A DNA stretch of 64,000 nucleotides from Anniella stebbinsi (taxonomy: Eukaryota > Chordata > Lepidosauria > Squamata > Anniellidae), in contig JARDYH010000001.1 in NCBI GenBank assembly GCA_029215795.1, positions 399,689,154 to 399,753,153 on the forward strand, given 5' to 3'. The notes under the pieces are model-generated. The model was not told the origin of the DNA and searched no databases. It saw only the letters and a list, made by a program, of their open reading frames with translations. Positions 52,248 through 63,884 of this stretch are shown piece after piece. The position numbers were made by a program, and so were the translations under genes. Numbering within the stretch: position 1 is the first letter of the stretch; each line of letters starts with the position of its first letter.

Positions 52248-52530
52248 GATGGCTTTAAAAGGGGTTTGGATCAATTCCTGGAGGAGGCGAAGGCTATCAA
52301 TGGCTACTAGCCCTGATGGTTATGTGCTACCTCCAGTATCCAAGGCAGTAAGCTTGTGTGAACCAGTTGCTGGGGAACATGGGTGGGAGGGTGTTGTTGC
52401 ACCATGTCCTGCTTTCTTGGTCCCTGGTCAACAGCTGGTTTGGCACTGTGTGAACAGAACACTGGAATAGGAGGACCCTAGGTTTGATCCAGCATAGCAC
52501 TTCTTAGGTTTTTATGTTCTTACGGGACAA
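52248..52530 (+). mobile_element. CR1/L3-type LINE 3' tail, longest copy
   Basis: GGCTTTAAAAGGGGTTTGG, then ATCAATGGCTACTAGCCC and TGTGCTACCTCCAGTATCC, ends CACTTCTTAGGTTTTTATG. Its 5' part shows decayed reverse-transcriptase tail codons, which supports LINE identity. Confidence 0.65.
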
Positions 52531-52613
52531 GACTTCAGCTCAAGAAAATGTATCTTGCTGTTGGAGGTTCCCCTACGTGGGTGGGTGGGTGGGTGGGGAG
52601 AGTATATACTCTA

Positions 52614-53197
52614 AGGGGCTATCTACACAGTCCCTTGGAACATTTTAAATAGTATTTTAAAACGTTCCAAATAGGTGTGTTCTAAAAATCTTAGGCCACA
52701 TTACTGAGTACTCATGTTACAGGAGAAAAAATCTTCAGTCTTTAAAGCGGTGTATGCGGTCACATACTCTTCTGCCCTGTCTTTTTCAGTTTCGCTTTTA
52801 CAATGAGTTTAGGGCAAGGCATTGTGGGCGTTGTAGTTCAGTCACCCACTTCCTCCTTTGTTCCTCTGTCATTCTCTAGCGAGTATAGGGCTAAGAATTG
52901 TGGGTGTTGTAGTTCACTCGCTCACTTCCACCTTAGCCCCACTTTCTTCCCCACCAATCAACTGCTAAGCATTTGGGCACCAGTAAATGAAGCACTGCCC
53001 CCATGAATCACAAACGGTAAGGAAGGACACATTATTTTACTTAAAACGATTTATTAAAAGTGAAACCGTTGTATATAACTGAAGTGAGTTTTAAAAAACC
53101 TCAGATATACTACATTATAGGGAGTGCGTCATGTGGCCCAAAGAGTTTTCATAACCCTTATAAAACGTTAAAAACCTAGCATGTAGATCGGCTCTTA
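52614..53197. mobile_element. TIR element with CTATCTACAC termini
   Basis: It starts AGGGGCTATCTACAC and ends GTAGATCGGCTCTTA, imperfectly inverted. The termini resemble those of the 140-bp MITE at 60786. The interior has AAAACGTT repeats near both ends. Confidence 0.6.
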
Positions 53198-53345
53198 GTC
53201 TCAAAAAGACTCCTTCTCAGTCTTGAAACGACGTTTAAACCTCCATTGCCACAGTTAATTCCTCCCAAACTAGCTTATGCACTTGAATCTGTGTAAACTT
53301 CAATAAATGTGCCTTTGTGGTGTTATCCTCTTCAATAGTGTCTGA

Positions 53346-53700
53346 GGCCCCCTCCACAAGGATGCGCTTTTGCGCCCGGTTCGGGGATTATGCGCATTTT
53401 CGCGGAGGCGCATTTACGCCTAATCCCTCTGCACGGGAGGCGGCGAGAAGCGGCGAAGCGCATTAAAAGATGCCCAAAAAGCACTTTACAGGTAGTTAAT
53501 GCGCATAATCGCTTGTTCACACAGCGAAAATGCGCTTTAACGGCCGGAGCAAAATAAAAGTCGCTATTTAACGCGCGTTCGAAAATGCGCATTATCGGGG
53601 AGATAACGCGCCTGTACGCCCGTTTTGCGCTCCGCTCGTGTGTAGGTAAAATTTATAATGAGCCTTCAAGGCTCATTAAACGTCTCGTGTGGAGGAGGCC
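53346..53700. mobile_element. Harbinger-like TIR element, copy 2
   Basis: GGCCCCCTCCACAAGG...CTCGTGTGGAGGAGGCC, flanked by TGA on both sides (53343-53345 and 53701-53703). A 3-bp target duplication is what PIF/Harbinger elements make. The interior is full of GCGCATT/AATGCGC palindromes. No transposase is encoded. Confidence 0.72.
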
Positions 53701-53783
53701 TGAGTGTAGATCTCTTTGAGTGAGGATCACCTTACTTAGCCATAGATGCTTTATTGCCAATGGCTAAAGATTCCTTATAAGTC

Positions 53784-54093
53784 GGGTGACCAAATGAAGA
53801 GGACAGAGCTCCTGTATCTTTAACAGTTGTTTAGGAAAGGGAATTTCAGCAGGTGTTATTTGTATACATGCAGCACCTGGTGAAATTTCCTCTTCAACAC
53901 AACAACTAAAGCTGCAGGAGCCCTGCCTGACAAAATACAAAGGAGGGCAGGGTTCCTGCAGTTTTAATTGTTGTAATGAAGAGGGAATTTCATCAGGTGC
54001 TGCATGTATCACAATGACACCTGTCGAAATCCCCTTTTCAATACAGCTGTTGAAGATACAGAAGTCCTGTCCTCCTTTTCATATTGTCACCCT
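53784..54093. mobile_element. foldback hAT MITE, second long copy
   Basis: GGGTGACCAAATGAAGAGG...CTCCTTTTCATATTGTCACCC, with both inverted halves present and GCATGTATC in the middle of the second half. The target duplication is not clear. Confidence 0.82.
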
Positions 54094-54389
54094 ACAAAAA
54101 TGTTAGGATTTGCACACCCATGGACATATGGGTGTCATGGGTGCACTTTGGTTTAGCACCTTGCTGTTTTGTAGAGACATCTAAAAAAAATAAATTCAGT
54201 GTTAGCAATATTTGGCTTCACACAGTCAGGTTGCACAGGATTCTGGGCCTCCAGATCTTTGTCTACTGTCTTGTGACTGTAATCTGAGACCAGGAGAAAA
54301 CAAGGTTAAGTTTTAAACTTCATTTGTGTTTCAGGAAGACACTTCCTGCAGTTGGAGTCTCTACCTTTGAAGTATTTCCTGCATCAAAG

Positions 54390-54470
54390 GGCACTTTATT
54401 AGGAAGCAACAGCTGGTTAACAAACACAAGGATTTCTTTATTAGACTTTGCTGTTTCGCTCCCTTGAGAA
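54390..54470. repeat. segment repeated in inverse orientation at the window end
   Basis: CTTTATTAGGAAGCAACAGC, then ACAAACACAAGGATTTCTTT and TCGCTCCCTTGAGAAATAT, is the reverse complement of 63885-64000 with few differences. Confidence 0.8.
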
Positions 54471-54779
54471 ATATCCTTCTGTGCTGCACAGCATTCCTCG
54501 ACAGGCTGTATACTTTGTAGTTTCTACTTCTAACCATGCCACAGGATGTTGCTGGCATGGCAGAAGCATTAGACTGGGCTTGCTCACTCCCTTGAACTTG
54601 AGATTGAACTGGGGGAGCTTTAAAAACAGGCTCTTTCATGGGCTGACTTGAATAAGGAAGTAAAGCCTCAACTTCTTCAGCTGAGGGGAAATGTCCCTTG
54701 TGCATTTTTGCACCAGATTCAACAAGAGATTTTTTCGGAGAGGTTTCTTTGGCAGTATTGCCTCCCCCCGTGTCAAGGG

Positions 54780-55740
54780 TTCAATGGAGAATCTGGATTT
54801 CTGTTTGCTGCTTTAGGAAGTTTCTTTCTGACACTTTAGATTCTCCCTCTGGCAACAATGATGAACTCTCATGGTCTGTTCTTACATTTGCTGTGGGCTG
54901 GGTGAACCCTGACCTCTCCATTAGGGCTGGAAAAGCCCCAACCTGAACTCTTGAAGAGCAGCGCTGCTGCCAGTCAGTGTAGACCAGGGACAAGCAACTC
55001 CCAGAGACGTGGCTGCCATTTTCTCCCCTAGACCCCTTCCACAGTCTGCAGGGCACCAGGTAGTTTGTGGGGGGTGGAAAAGAATTCCCCAAATCACTGA
55101 ATTTCTGCACCAAAAGGGCTAGATTTAGCCTACAAACAAGTGAAACATGGCTGTTGGGAGTGTTTTGTAGCAGCTACAGACTCACCCTTTTATTTGGATT
55201 TTTTTTTCATTGGGAGGGCACCAGGGGATGCTAGGTGATAGCCAGAGCCACAACAGGAGAGCAGTGGCCACATGCAGCTCAGGAGCCACACGTTTCCCTC
55301 CCCTGGTGTAAGCAATATTGAGTCAGATGGATCAAGGACTTGACTTGTGGTAAAGTGAGGCAGCTTCCTCTGTTGCTAAGGCTTTCTCTGTCTAGTTTGG
55401 GTTGCATCTGATGTACCAGCATAAACCAGAGAACAATGCTTCCTGACAAACACAGATACTCCTAGGGCCTCAATGAAAATGGTTGGATCTAACAGCACTG
55501 CCCAAACTGTGAACCATACTAAGGAGGAACAGAAAGCCTGTTTTGGGCCCTGAAGCCTCTAAAATGCAGGAGCCAGCTCCTTCAGCCCCTTAGCCTCCCT
55601 TAGCAGCTAAGCCAACTTATCTCCCCATCAGGGCACATAACTGATGCTCAGCAGGTGCTCGTACAGCCACAGTGTCCCCTATTGCCAGCTGGCCCTGCTC
55701 CCAGCCTTCCTCTCCTGGAAGCATCAGGGCACAGATGGGC
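54780..55740. repeat. mosaic duplication block S (inverted paralogs at 58296-59560 and 61067-61400)
   Basis: It contains, in order, CTCCCTCTGGCAACAATGA, CAGTCAGTGTAGACCAGGGA, GGCACCAGGGGATGCTAGG, GAGGCAGCTTCCTCTGTTGC and CACTGCCCAAACTGTGAACC. All recur reverse-complemented near 59.2, 59.1, 58.86, 58.37 and 59.48 kb. The order there is rotated rather than a simple inversion. Confidence 0.85.
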
Positions 55741-56344
55741 TTTGCCCAATTCCACTTGACTGCTTCTGGGCACAGGGCAATTTCTGGCAGAGCTGAGACA
55801 GACAGCTGCATTTTTGCCCAGTGCAATCAAAGTTCTGTTCAGAGCTCTGTTGTGCAGATGAACCCCTAGCAAGGATTGGCAAGGGAGGGAGGCCTCCAGT
55901 CTGACAAAGGAATAGGAACTTGCACAGTGGGTTGAGCCCTGGGACTCCCTTCCCAAGACTGACATGACTGTTGCGCAAGGAATGTTGGTGTCAGAAGTGA
56001 GGCACAAGAAAGCAGGGCCTGTCGGGATACTTCTCTACCCCTCCTTCAGCACCCTTGTGCAGATTTGTCTCTCCATGTTGACCAGAGAACATGTTTTACG
56101 TGGACCACCAGAAATGAAGGCGGTCAAAGCAGACAAAGACTGAAACCACAATATTAAGAGGAGGCCACTGACATGCTGGTTTTAGGGCAAGTTGAAACAC
56201 AAAGAATTTCTGTGCCTCAGCGTGATTGGCTGCAGGGGTGGTTAAGGTCTCCTCCAGCATGACTTTCATGCACAAAGGAGTCCACATGTGTCAGTGTTTG
56301 TGAATCTTGAGGTTTGAGCATCTTCTTTCACTCACTGTATTGGG

Positions 56345-56590
56345 TTGAATATTGTTCATTCATTGCATTTGAATTCCACCCTTTTTCCTCCTTAACGATC
56401 CCAAGGGGCATACATAATCTTGCTCTCCATTTTCTCCTTACAACAACCATCCTGTGAGGTAGATTGGGCTGAGAATTGTGACTGGCACAAAGACAACCAG
56501 GATTTCCATGGCCAAGTGGGGACTAGAACCCAGATCTCCCAACTCCTAGGAAAACAATCTAACCACTATACCACACTGCCTCATGCATGT
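56345..56590 (-). mobile_element. tRNA-derived SINE, antisense
   Basis: Read on the minus strand it has GGTATAGTGGTTAGATTG, then GGGTTCTAGTCCCCACTTGG and CCATTTTATCC-like tail modules. It is the same family as the copies at 21022 and 31085. Confidence 0.75.
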
Positions 56591-56808
56591 CTTCTTAGTT
56601 AGACCATGTGTTGGGGCCCATCTCATGCGTAAGCCTCTCATACCAGCTACTAGATTTTAACATCTTTTAACAGACTTGGTGGCAATGGAAAAGGGGAGGC
56701 TTATGGAACTCTTGAGTTACAGTGGCAGAGAGTTACATGATGTGCTCTAGTTAGACCCATGTACAAACTTGCACACATTCTAAGGAGACTTACACATCTG
56801 CTTATAAG

Positions 56809-57112
56809 TAGGGTGACTGTATGAAAGGGAGGAGAGGGCTCCTGTATTGAAAACAGAATTTCAGCAGGTGTCATTGTTATGCATGCAGCTCCTTATGAAA
56901 TTTCCTCATCACCACAGTTAATTCTGCAGGAGCCCTGTCTAGTGTGACCAGATACAAAAGAGGGCAGGGATCCTGCAGCTTTAACTGTTGTGACGAAGAG
57001 GGAATTTCACCAGGTGCTGCATGCAAACAAATGACACCTGCTGAAATTCCCTTTCCAATACAACTGTTAAAGATAGAGGAGCCCTGTCCTCCTTTTCATA
57101 TGGTCACCCTAC
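56809..57112. mobile_element. foldback hAT MITE, third copy
   Basis: TAGGGTGACTGTATGAAAGG...CCTTTTCATATGGTCACCCTA, with both inverted halves. The flanks CTTATAAG and CTTTAAGT are similar and may be a decayed 8-bp duplication. Confidence 0.82.
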
Positions 57113-57749
57113 TTTAAGTCAAATAGAAGGAAAAATAAAGAATGCAATGCCTTTTACAGGTATGCCTACAGGACTCCTATGCTTTAACCCCTTCCTTCAA
57201 AACTCTCACACAATCCCCCCAAACAGTCTGTTTCTCCCCCATTCAAATTACCCCAGGCTAAGACCTCTCTTTCCTTCCACTTTCTCCCCTCCCCCTATAA
57301 TCTGCCACACACACACCTTGTTAAGAGTTAAAACTGCTCTTTGAGGTGCTGCATTTCTATCACACCGCTATTCAACACACACATACACAAAATTTTCTAT
57401 GCAACCCGGTGTACCTAAACTTCAATATTGACTTTGAATACTTGATTATCTGGATCTTTTTCACTGCTGTTGCATGGTTGTATTTCCCCAAATGTATGTA
57501 TGATTCTACTTCCCCAGATGTGTGATTTTAATTCATTTAAAAATCTTCTGTAAAAAGTAGAAGAATTGCTTCCAAAGACCTTGTTGTGGTCTCTGACTCT
57601 TAGCTTTTAGGGAGCATCAGGTTTTCCAAAGTGCCCCGTGTTCAACACCAGAAGATCCCTCAGGTACGTGTTTGGATTACATGTACGTGAAATGCAAGTC
57701 CATGTAAATTAAAATGTACTTCCTAACAATACTGAGAAACAAATAAGGA

Positions 57750-57915
57750 GATGTCATTTGTATGTATGCAGCACCTGGAGAGATTCCCTCTTCATCACTA
57801 CAGCTGAAGTTGTAGGAGCATTGTCTAGCTTTATCAGAAACAAAAGAGGGCAGGGCTCCTACAGTTTTAACTGTTGCGATGAGGGGATTTTGTGATGAGG
57901 GAATTTCACCAAAAC
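57750..57915. mobile_element. foldback hAT MITE, internal fragment
   Basis: GTATGCAGCACCTGGAGAG, then GGAGCATTGTCTAGC and AAGAGGGCAGGGCTCCTAC, without terminal repeats. Confidence 0.65.
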
Positions 57916-57973
57916 CACAGTGCGTCCATGATGCTCATGTACCCATGGGTGTACAAATATTAATGTTTTTGTA

Positions 57974-58292
57974 GGGTGACGATATGGGAAGGAGGACAGT
58001 GTTTTGGTATCTTTGACAGTTGTCTTGAAAAGGGAATTTTAGCAGGTGTCACTATTATGCATGCAGCACCTGATCAAATTCTCTGTTCATCACAACAGTT
58101 AAAACTGCAGGAGCTGTACCTAGCATGACTGGTACAAAAGAGGGCAGGACTCATGCAGCTTTAACTGTTGTGATGAAGAGGGAATTTCACCAGGTGCTGC
58201 ATGCCAACAAATGAGACCTGCTAAAATTCCCTTTCCTAAACAACTGTTAAAGATACAGGAGCCCCATTCTCCTTTCCATATGGTCACCCTAG
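57974..58292. mobile_element. foldback hAT MITE, fourth long copy
   Basis: TAGGGTGACGATATGGGAAGG...CCTTTCCATATGGTCACCCTA. The central AGCATGACTGGTACAAAAGAG joins the two halves. Confidence 0.82.
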
Positions 58293-58295
58293 AAA

Positions 58296-59560
58296 ACATT
58301 GTTCTCTGGTTTAGACTGGTACATCAGGTGCAGCCCATGCTAGACAGAGAAAGCCTTAGCAACAGAGGAAGCTGCCTCACTTTACCACAAGTCAAGTCCT
58401 TGATCTATCTGGCTCAATACTGCTCACACCAAGGTCCCCTCTACAAGGATTCGCTTTTGCGCCTGGTTAGGCGATTATGCGCATAATCGCTGAAGCGCAT
58501 TTACACCTAATACCTCTGCACGAGAGGCGGCAAGAGGCGGCGAAGCGCATTAACGGATGACCAAAATGCGCTTTACAAGTAGTTAATGCGCATAAGCGCT
58601 TGTTCACATAGTCAAAATGCGCTTTAACGGCCGGAGCAAAATAAAACTCGCGATTTAACACGCATTCGATAATGCGCATAATCGGAGAGATAACGCGCCT
58701 CTACGCCCGATTTGCGCTCCGTTCTTGTAGAGGTAATTTTTTTTAAGCTTTAAGTTTAAAGCTTTAAGCTTTAAACCTCTCTTGTAGAGGCAGCCCAAGT
58801 GAAGGAAATGTGTGGCTCCTGAGCTGCTCCCCTGTTGTGGCCCTGGCTATCACCCAGCATCCCCTGGTGCCTCCCAATGAAAAAAAACCAACTAGAAGGG
58901 GGTATCTGTAGCTGCTACACAGCACTTCAACATCCATGTTAAACTAGTTTGTAAGCTAAATCTAGCCCTTTTGGTGTTGAAATTTAGTGACAAACTGGTG
59001 ATTTGGGGACTTCCCTTCCGTGCCCCCGCCCCCCCCCCAACTACCTGATGCCCTGCAGACTGCGGTGGGGGTCTAGGGGAGAACATGGCAGTCCCTGGTC
59101 TACACTGACTGGCAGCAGCGCTGCTCTCCAAGAGTCCACTGGAGAGGTCAGGGTTCACCCAGCCCACAGCAAATGTAAGAACAGACCGTGAGAGCTCATC
59201 ATTGTTGCCAGAGGGAGAATCTAAGGTGTCAGAAAGAGACTTCCCAAGGCAATAAACAATGCAAGCCCTGCAACTGAATGCCTGCTTGTGCTCTGATGCT
59301 TCCAGGAGAGGAAGGCTATAGGCAGGGCTGGCTGGCAGTAGGGAAGACTGTGGCTGTACAGGCACCTGCTGAGCATATGTGGCATGATGTGGAGATAAAT
59401 GGGCTTAGCTGCTAAGTGAGGCTAAGGGGGCGTAAAAGGCTTCAGGGCTCAAAACAGTTTGTCTGTTCCTCCTTAGACCTGGTTCACAGTTTGGGCAGTG
59501 CTGTTAGATCCGGCCCTTTTCATAGAAACCCAAGCAGTATCTGTGTTTGACAGGGAGCAT
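58296..59560. repeat. mosaic duplication block S, inverted and permuted copy
   Basis: Outside the element at 58433-58795, this carries the reverse complement of 54780-55740 segments. They begin with the 55440-to-54790 order and are followed by the 55740-to-55450 segments, a circular permutation. Confidence 0.8.
58433..58795. mobile_element. Harbinger-like TIR element, copy 3, with empty paralogous site
   Basis: GGTCCCCTCTACAAGG...CTCTTGTAGAGGCAGCC, flanked by CAA on both sides (58430-58432 and 58796-58798). The host block without the insertion is present at about 61199 and, inverted, at about 55305. The 3' end has a local AAGCTTTAAGTTTAAAGC palindrome. Confidence 0.78.
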
Positions 59561-59566
59561 AAGGGT

Positions 59567-59722
59567 GACCAGATGGAAAAGAGGACAGGGCTCCTGTATC
59601 TTGAGCAGTTGTATAGACAAGGGAATTTCAGCAAGCGTCATTGATATGCACAAAGAAATTCTCTCTCCAACACAACAGTTAAAGCTGTAGGAGCCCTGCC
59701 CTCTTTTGTATCGGGTCACGCT
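59567..59722. mobile_element. foldback hAT MITE, half-length copy
   Basis: GGGTGACCAGATGGAAAAGAG...CCCTCTTTTGTATCGGGTCACG. A single half-unit with its own inverted ends. Confidence 0.75.
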
Positions 59723-60279
59723 AAAATAAAATTCCACACACTTACCTGCCTTGCAATCCATTTAGGAGGCGGCCGTCAGCAGCAGACAAGCTGGGAAAGA
59801 GAAGTGAAAATGTAAAATTACATACAAGAACAAGCAAATTACTAAGACCAATGCAATGCAAAGCTTACTACCGGCAATATCCAAATAGTCACCTTGGTTT
59901 TCAGATGTCCCTCAAACAGAAGCTGCATTTCAATCAGGTTTGTTTGCTCATTTGTTGTTCAGTATAGCCAGGAGGTAAAGGGGAGCAAAGGACATGACCA
60001 AGAACATCTTTGACTTCCCTGGCCATGGCTAGAGCAGAGTAGCTGAGGGAGAAAAACTCTCTTGCATCTCTCCCCCTAGCTAAGGGCTGATATGCTCTAT
60101 GGCTGTGGTCATATAGCTGCAGCTGAACAGAGTCTGCCTCATTAGTCTCCACAGGTGATTCTTCCTTCTCTTGAGGAGACTCCTTCAGTCTCTACCCGTT
60201 GGATGCTTTGCCACAATGACCCCAGTCCTCGAACCCCTTCAGCTCTGTGTGTGGAAAGGGGGGGGGGAATGGATCCTTC

Positions 60280-60490
60280 TGTAGTTATTTATTAATTAAA
60301 ACATTTGTATCCAGCCCTATATCACTAGGATCTCAGGGAGGCATACAGAAAAAAAAATCTACACAAACAATATGAAATCATAAATATACATCGCTAAAAG
60401 CAATTAAACCATTAATCAAGCTAAAGCCAGTATAGAAGTTAAAAGCTGTGCAAACCAATTAAACCAGTTAAAACCAATTAAAACAAAATG
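60280..60490 (-). mobile_element. LINE 3' tail within block T
   Basis: TTATTAATTAAAACATTTGT, then ATCACTAGGATCTCAGGGAG and an A-rich tail region. The same tail is in the other block copy at 62240-62440, so it predates the duplication. Confidence 0.55.
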
Positions 60491-60785
60491 CAAGCTTGGC
60501 GAATTTAGCCAAGGCCCTAGACTGGGGGAACCCATGACTTAAGCTTCTTTTCTGTTGACTTTACCCTGAGTTAGCGATGCATTTAATGGGTGGTTTGTGG
60601 CAGAGGTTTTTCCTGAAAGGGGGCATGGAAGTTTGGGGTGGGTGCCTGAGAGTGAGGAGAGAGATTAAGGACTGAAGCCTGGGGTGGGGGAGACAGTAAG
60701 AAATCCAAACATGAGGGAATACTAATATTTACTTTGGGGGTTTTGAGATTGCTTGATGAGAATTCTGAAGGACTCAGGAAACAGC

Positions 60786-60925
60786 GAGCCTATCTACACT
60801 ACTGCTTTAAAATGGTTTAAAACAGTTTCTAACAGTTTTGACAACTGTTGGGGCCCAGGACACACTCCCTATATAGTTTTCAAAACGTTTTCAAAGTGTT
60901 ATATCCTGCTTGTGTAGATAGGCTC
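60786..60925. mobile_element. 140-bp MITE with perfect 14-bp TIRs
   Basis: GAGCCTATCTACAC...GTGTAGATAGGCTC is exactly inverted; the interior is AAAACGTTTT-rich. The other block T copy lacks it (GGAAACACTGTTGCTG at about 62732). Confidence 0.88.
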
Positions 60926-61023
60926 ATTGTTGCTCCTAAAAGCATCTTAACGACTTCCTTTTACCTTAGGTCAAACTCCCTAAACCTTCACCCTCACCAG
61001 ACACACCCACGTCTTCCCTCAAA

Positions 61024-61062
61024 TACAGGAGCCCTGTCCTCTTTTCCATATGGTCACCCTAG
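61024..61062. mobile_element. foldback hAT MITE, terminal fragment
   Basis: ATACAGGAGCCCTGTCCTC, then CCATATGGTCACCCTA. Only the right end is left. Confidence 0.65.
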
Positions 61063-61066
61063 GAGG

Positions 61067-61400
61067 CATTGTTCTCTGGTTTAGGCTGGTGCATCAGGTG
61101 CAGCCCAAACTAGACAGAGAAAGCCTTAGCAACAGAGGAAGCTGCCTCACTTTATCCCAAGTCAAGTCCTTGACCCATCTGGCCCAACGTTGCTTACACC
61201 AGAGGAGGGGAACATGTGTCTCCTGGCCTGCATGTGGCCACTGCTCCCCCATTTTGGCCCTGGCTATCACCCAGCATCCCCTGGTGCCTTCCAATGAAAA
61301 TAATCCAATGAAAAGGGGGAGTCTATAGTTGCTACAGAGAACTCCCAACATCCAGGTGTCACTTTTTTGCAAGTTAAAACTAACCCTTTTAATGCTGAAA
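61067..61400. repeat. mosaic duplication block S, third copy (inverted)
   Basis: CATTGTTCTCTGGTTTAGGC, then CACCCAGCATCCCCTGGTGC, follows the 58296 copy but without the Harbinger-like insertion. It then switches to block T sequence at about 61455. Confidence 0.8.
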
Positions 61401-61454
61401 TTCAGTGACAAAATGGGGATTTGGGGACTTCCTTTCCAGCCCCCCACCCCCAAA

Positions 61455-62806
61455 TTCCAAACACTTTTCTTTCAACCCATCCAGGAGGTGGAAATCAGAG
61501 CAGACAGACAAGCTGGGAGAAAGCAATGAAAATAAAAATTACATACAAGAACAAATAAAATACTACAAGTAATACAATGTAAAACTTACTAATTGCAATA
61601 TCCAAAGAGACACCATCGTTTTCAGATGTCCCTCAAACAGAAGCTGCATTTCAATCGGGTTTGTTTGCTCATTTGTTGTTCAGTATAGCCAGGAGGAAAA
61701 GGGGAGCAAAGGACATGACCAAGAACATCTTTGACTACCCTGGCCATGACTAGAGCAGAGTAGCTGAGGGAGAAAAACTATTGCATCTCTCCACCTAGCT
61801 AAGGGCTGATATGCTCTATGGCTGTGGTCATGTAGCTGCAGCTGAACTACGCCTGCCTCATTAGTCTCCACAGGTGATTCTTCCCTCTCTTGAGGAGATC
61901 CCTCCAGTCTCCACCCGTTGGATGTTTTGCAGCACTGAAAGCAGCCATTAAAAAAGAAGGGAAAAAACAAACTTTAAAATTTTGTGCAGGGCTGGGTCTT
62001 TCTCCTCATGTGAAGGCTTTTCTCCTGAGGAGAAATTTTCAGCCTTGAGTATTTTAGTGTTCTGTAATGCTAAAAGGCGGCATTAAAATATATATAAAAA
62101 TAAAATTACAGGGAACTGGTTCTTCCAAAACTGATTTTCTCACACAAAGGATGTGTTTGACTACTGAGAAATGGCGCCAGTCCTTGAACCCCTCTGTGTC
62201 TGAGAAGCGGGGAATGGACCCTTTCTGTAATTGTATATTTATTTATTTATTAAAACGTTTGTATCCCACCCTGTATCACTAGGATCTCAGGGAGGCATGC
62301 AGAAAAAATCTACACAAACAATATGAAACAATAAATATACACAGCTCAAACCAATTCAACCATTAATCAAGCTAAAACCAGTATAGAACTTCAAAGCTGT
62401 GAAAACCAATTAAAACAATGAGCAAGTTTGGTGAATTTAGCCAAGGCCTCTAGAGTTGAAGGCCCTAGACTGGGGAACCCATGACTTAAGCCTCTTTTTT
62501 GTTAAGTTTACCCTGAGTGAGCGGTGCATTTAATGGGTGGCTTGTGGCAGAGATTTTCCCTAAAGGGGGCATGGATGTTTGGGGTGGGGGGGCATCTGAG
62601 AGTGAGGAGAGAGATTAAGGACTGAAGACTGGAGTGAGGGAGACAGTAAGAATTCCAAACATGAGGGAATACTAATATTTACTTTGGGTTTTTTTTTAGA
62701 TTGCTTGGTGACAATTCTGAAGGACTCAGGAAACACTGTTGCTGCTCCAAGCGTCTTAATGACTGACTTTTACCTCAGGTCAAATCCCTAAACCTTCACC
62801 CTCACC
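61455..62806. repeat. mosaic duplication block T, copy 2
   Basis: Direct paralog of 59740-61000. It lacks the 140-bp MITE and carries an extra stretch of about 230 bp around 61.93-62.15 kb. Confidence 0.85.
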
Positions 62807-63126
62807 TTGGGTGACCAGATAAAATCCAGGTCAGGGCTCATGTAACTTTAACAGTTGTAGAGAAAAGGGAATTTCAGCCAGAGTCATTTGTATGCCATTA
62901 GTTCCTGGTGAAATTCTCTCTTCATCACAGCAGTTAAAGTTGCAAGGGCCCTGCCTTCTTTTGTATCTGGTCACTCTAGTATAGTGCCTGCAACTTTAAC
63001 TGTTGTGATGAAGAGGGAATTTCACCAGGAACTAATGGCATATAAATGACTCTGGCTGAAATTCCCTTTTCTCTACAACTGTTAAAGTTACATGAGCCCT
63101 GCCCTGGATTTTATCTGGTCAGCCTA
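62807..63126. mobile_element. foldback hAT MITE with 8-bp target duplication and empty paralogous site
   Basis: TTGGGTGACCAGATAAAATC...GATTTTATCTGGTCAGCCTA, flanked by CCCTCACC on both sides (62799-62806 and 63127-63134). Block T copy 1 has a single CCCTCACC at 60991-60998. Confidence 0.9.
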
Positions 63127-63289
63127 CCCTCACCAGACACACCAACAACCAGGTCCACCTCTTGGGTACAATCTTCCTCTCACTCTCCCAACTTGTTAGA
63201 CTTAAGACAGTTTTTATTAATCGCATTCTGATGCCTTTGTCTCAAAACTGCTCAGTTAGGAGTTGCTCATTTGGGGGGATTTCTTCTTT

Positions 63290-63690
63290 CAGCACTGCTA
63301 CCACTTATGGGGTTTCTTATTCAAAGCAAATGCTTCTCTTTCAGGGCCTAAGGAACTCTCTTGTTCCAAAGCACCTGCCTTGTGAGGGAACAGCACTGAC
63401 TCCATTTTGAGGCAGCCGATAGGTAAAGGTGTCTTCATCCCCACTTGAGAGAAAGGCATAGGAACAGGGTGGACAGCAATCACCTAAGGCTAGGCCAAGC
63501 AATACAGTTTCAAACAGACCTCTTAAACTGTATTCCCCAAGGGCAAAAGTGGGGGTAGAATTGAGCACAATATGAATGCGGGATAGCAAGAGTGATCATT
63601 AGAAATACACCTTGTCAGCCTGCATGCCTGTCTCTAAGTCAGTCATTAGCATCTAAAGTCAGCTTTTTGTTCAAAAGAATAGAAATGGTA
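63290..63690. repeat. direct repeat of 51580-51960
   Basis: GGGGTTTCTTATTCAAAGC, GACTCCATTTTGAGGCAGCC, TGGACAGCAATCACCTAAGG and GATAGCAAGAGTGATCATTA occur in the same order at 11.7 kb distance. Confidence 0.88.
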
Positions 63691-63734
63691 AGAAAGGCTC
63701 CTGCTGAAATCACTAGGTTTCTTGCTTGCTTCTG

Positions 63735-63880
63735 TATCTTTTAACAGTTGTATAGAAAAGGGAATTTCAGCAGGTGTTCCTGTTATACATGCAGCACTTG
63801 GTGAAATTCCCTCTTCACCACAATAGTTAAAGCTGCAGGAGCCCTGCCTAGCAAAACCAGATAAAAAAGAGGGCTGTGTA
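63735..63880. mobile_element. foldback hAT MITE, partial copy
   Basis: CTGTATCTTTTAACAGTTG, then AAAGGGAATTTCAGCAGG and AAGCTGCAGGAGCCCTGCC. The left terminus is missing. Confidence 0.7.
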
Positions 63881-63884
63881 ACAC

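Larger units (their letters stand above)
59740..61000. repeat. mosaic duplication block T, copy 1
   Basis: Direct repeat of 61455-62807. Shared landmarks are GTTTGCTCATTTGTTGTTC (59943 and 61664), GATATGCTCTATGGCTGTGG, ATCACTAGGATCTCAGGGAG and TAAACCTTCACCCTCACC. It includes a LINE-type 3' tail (about 60280-60490). A 140-bp MITE is inserted at 60786. Confidence 0.85.
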
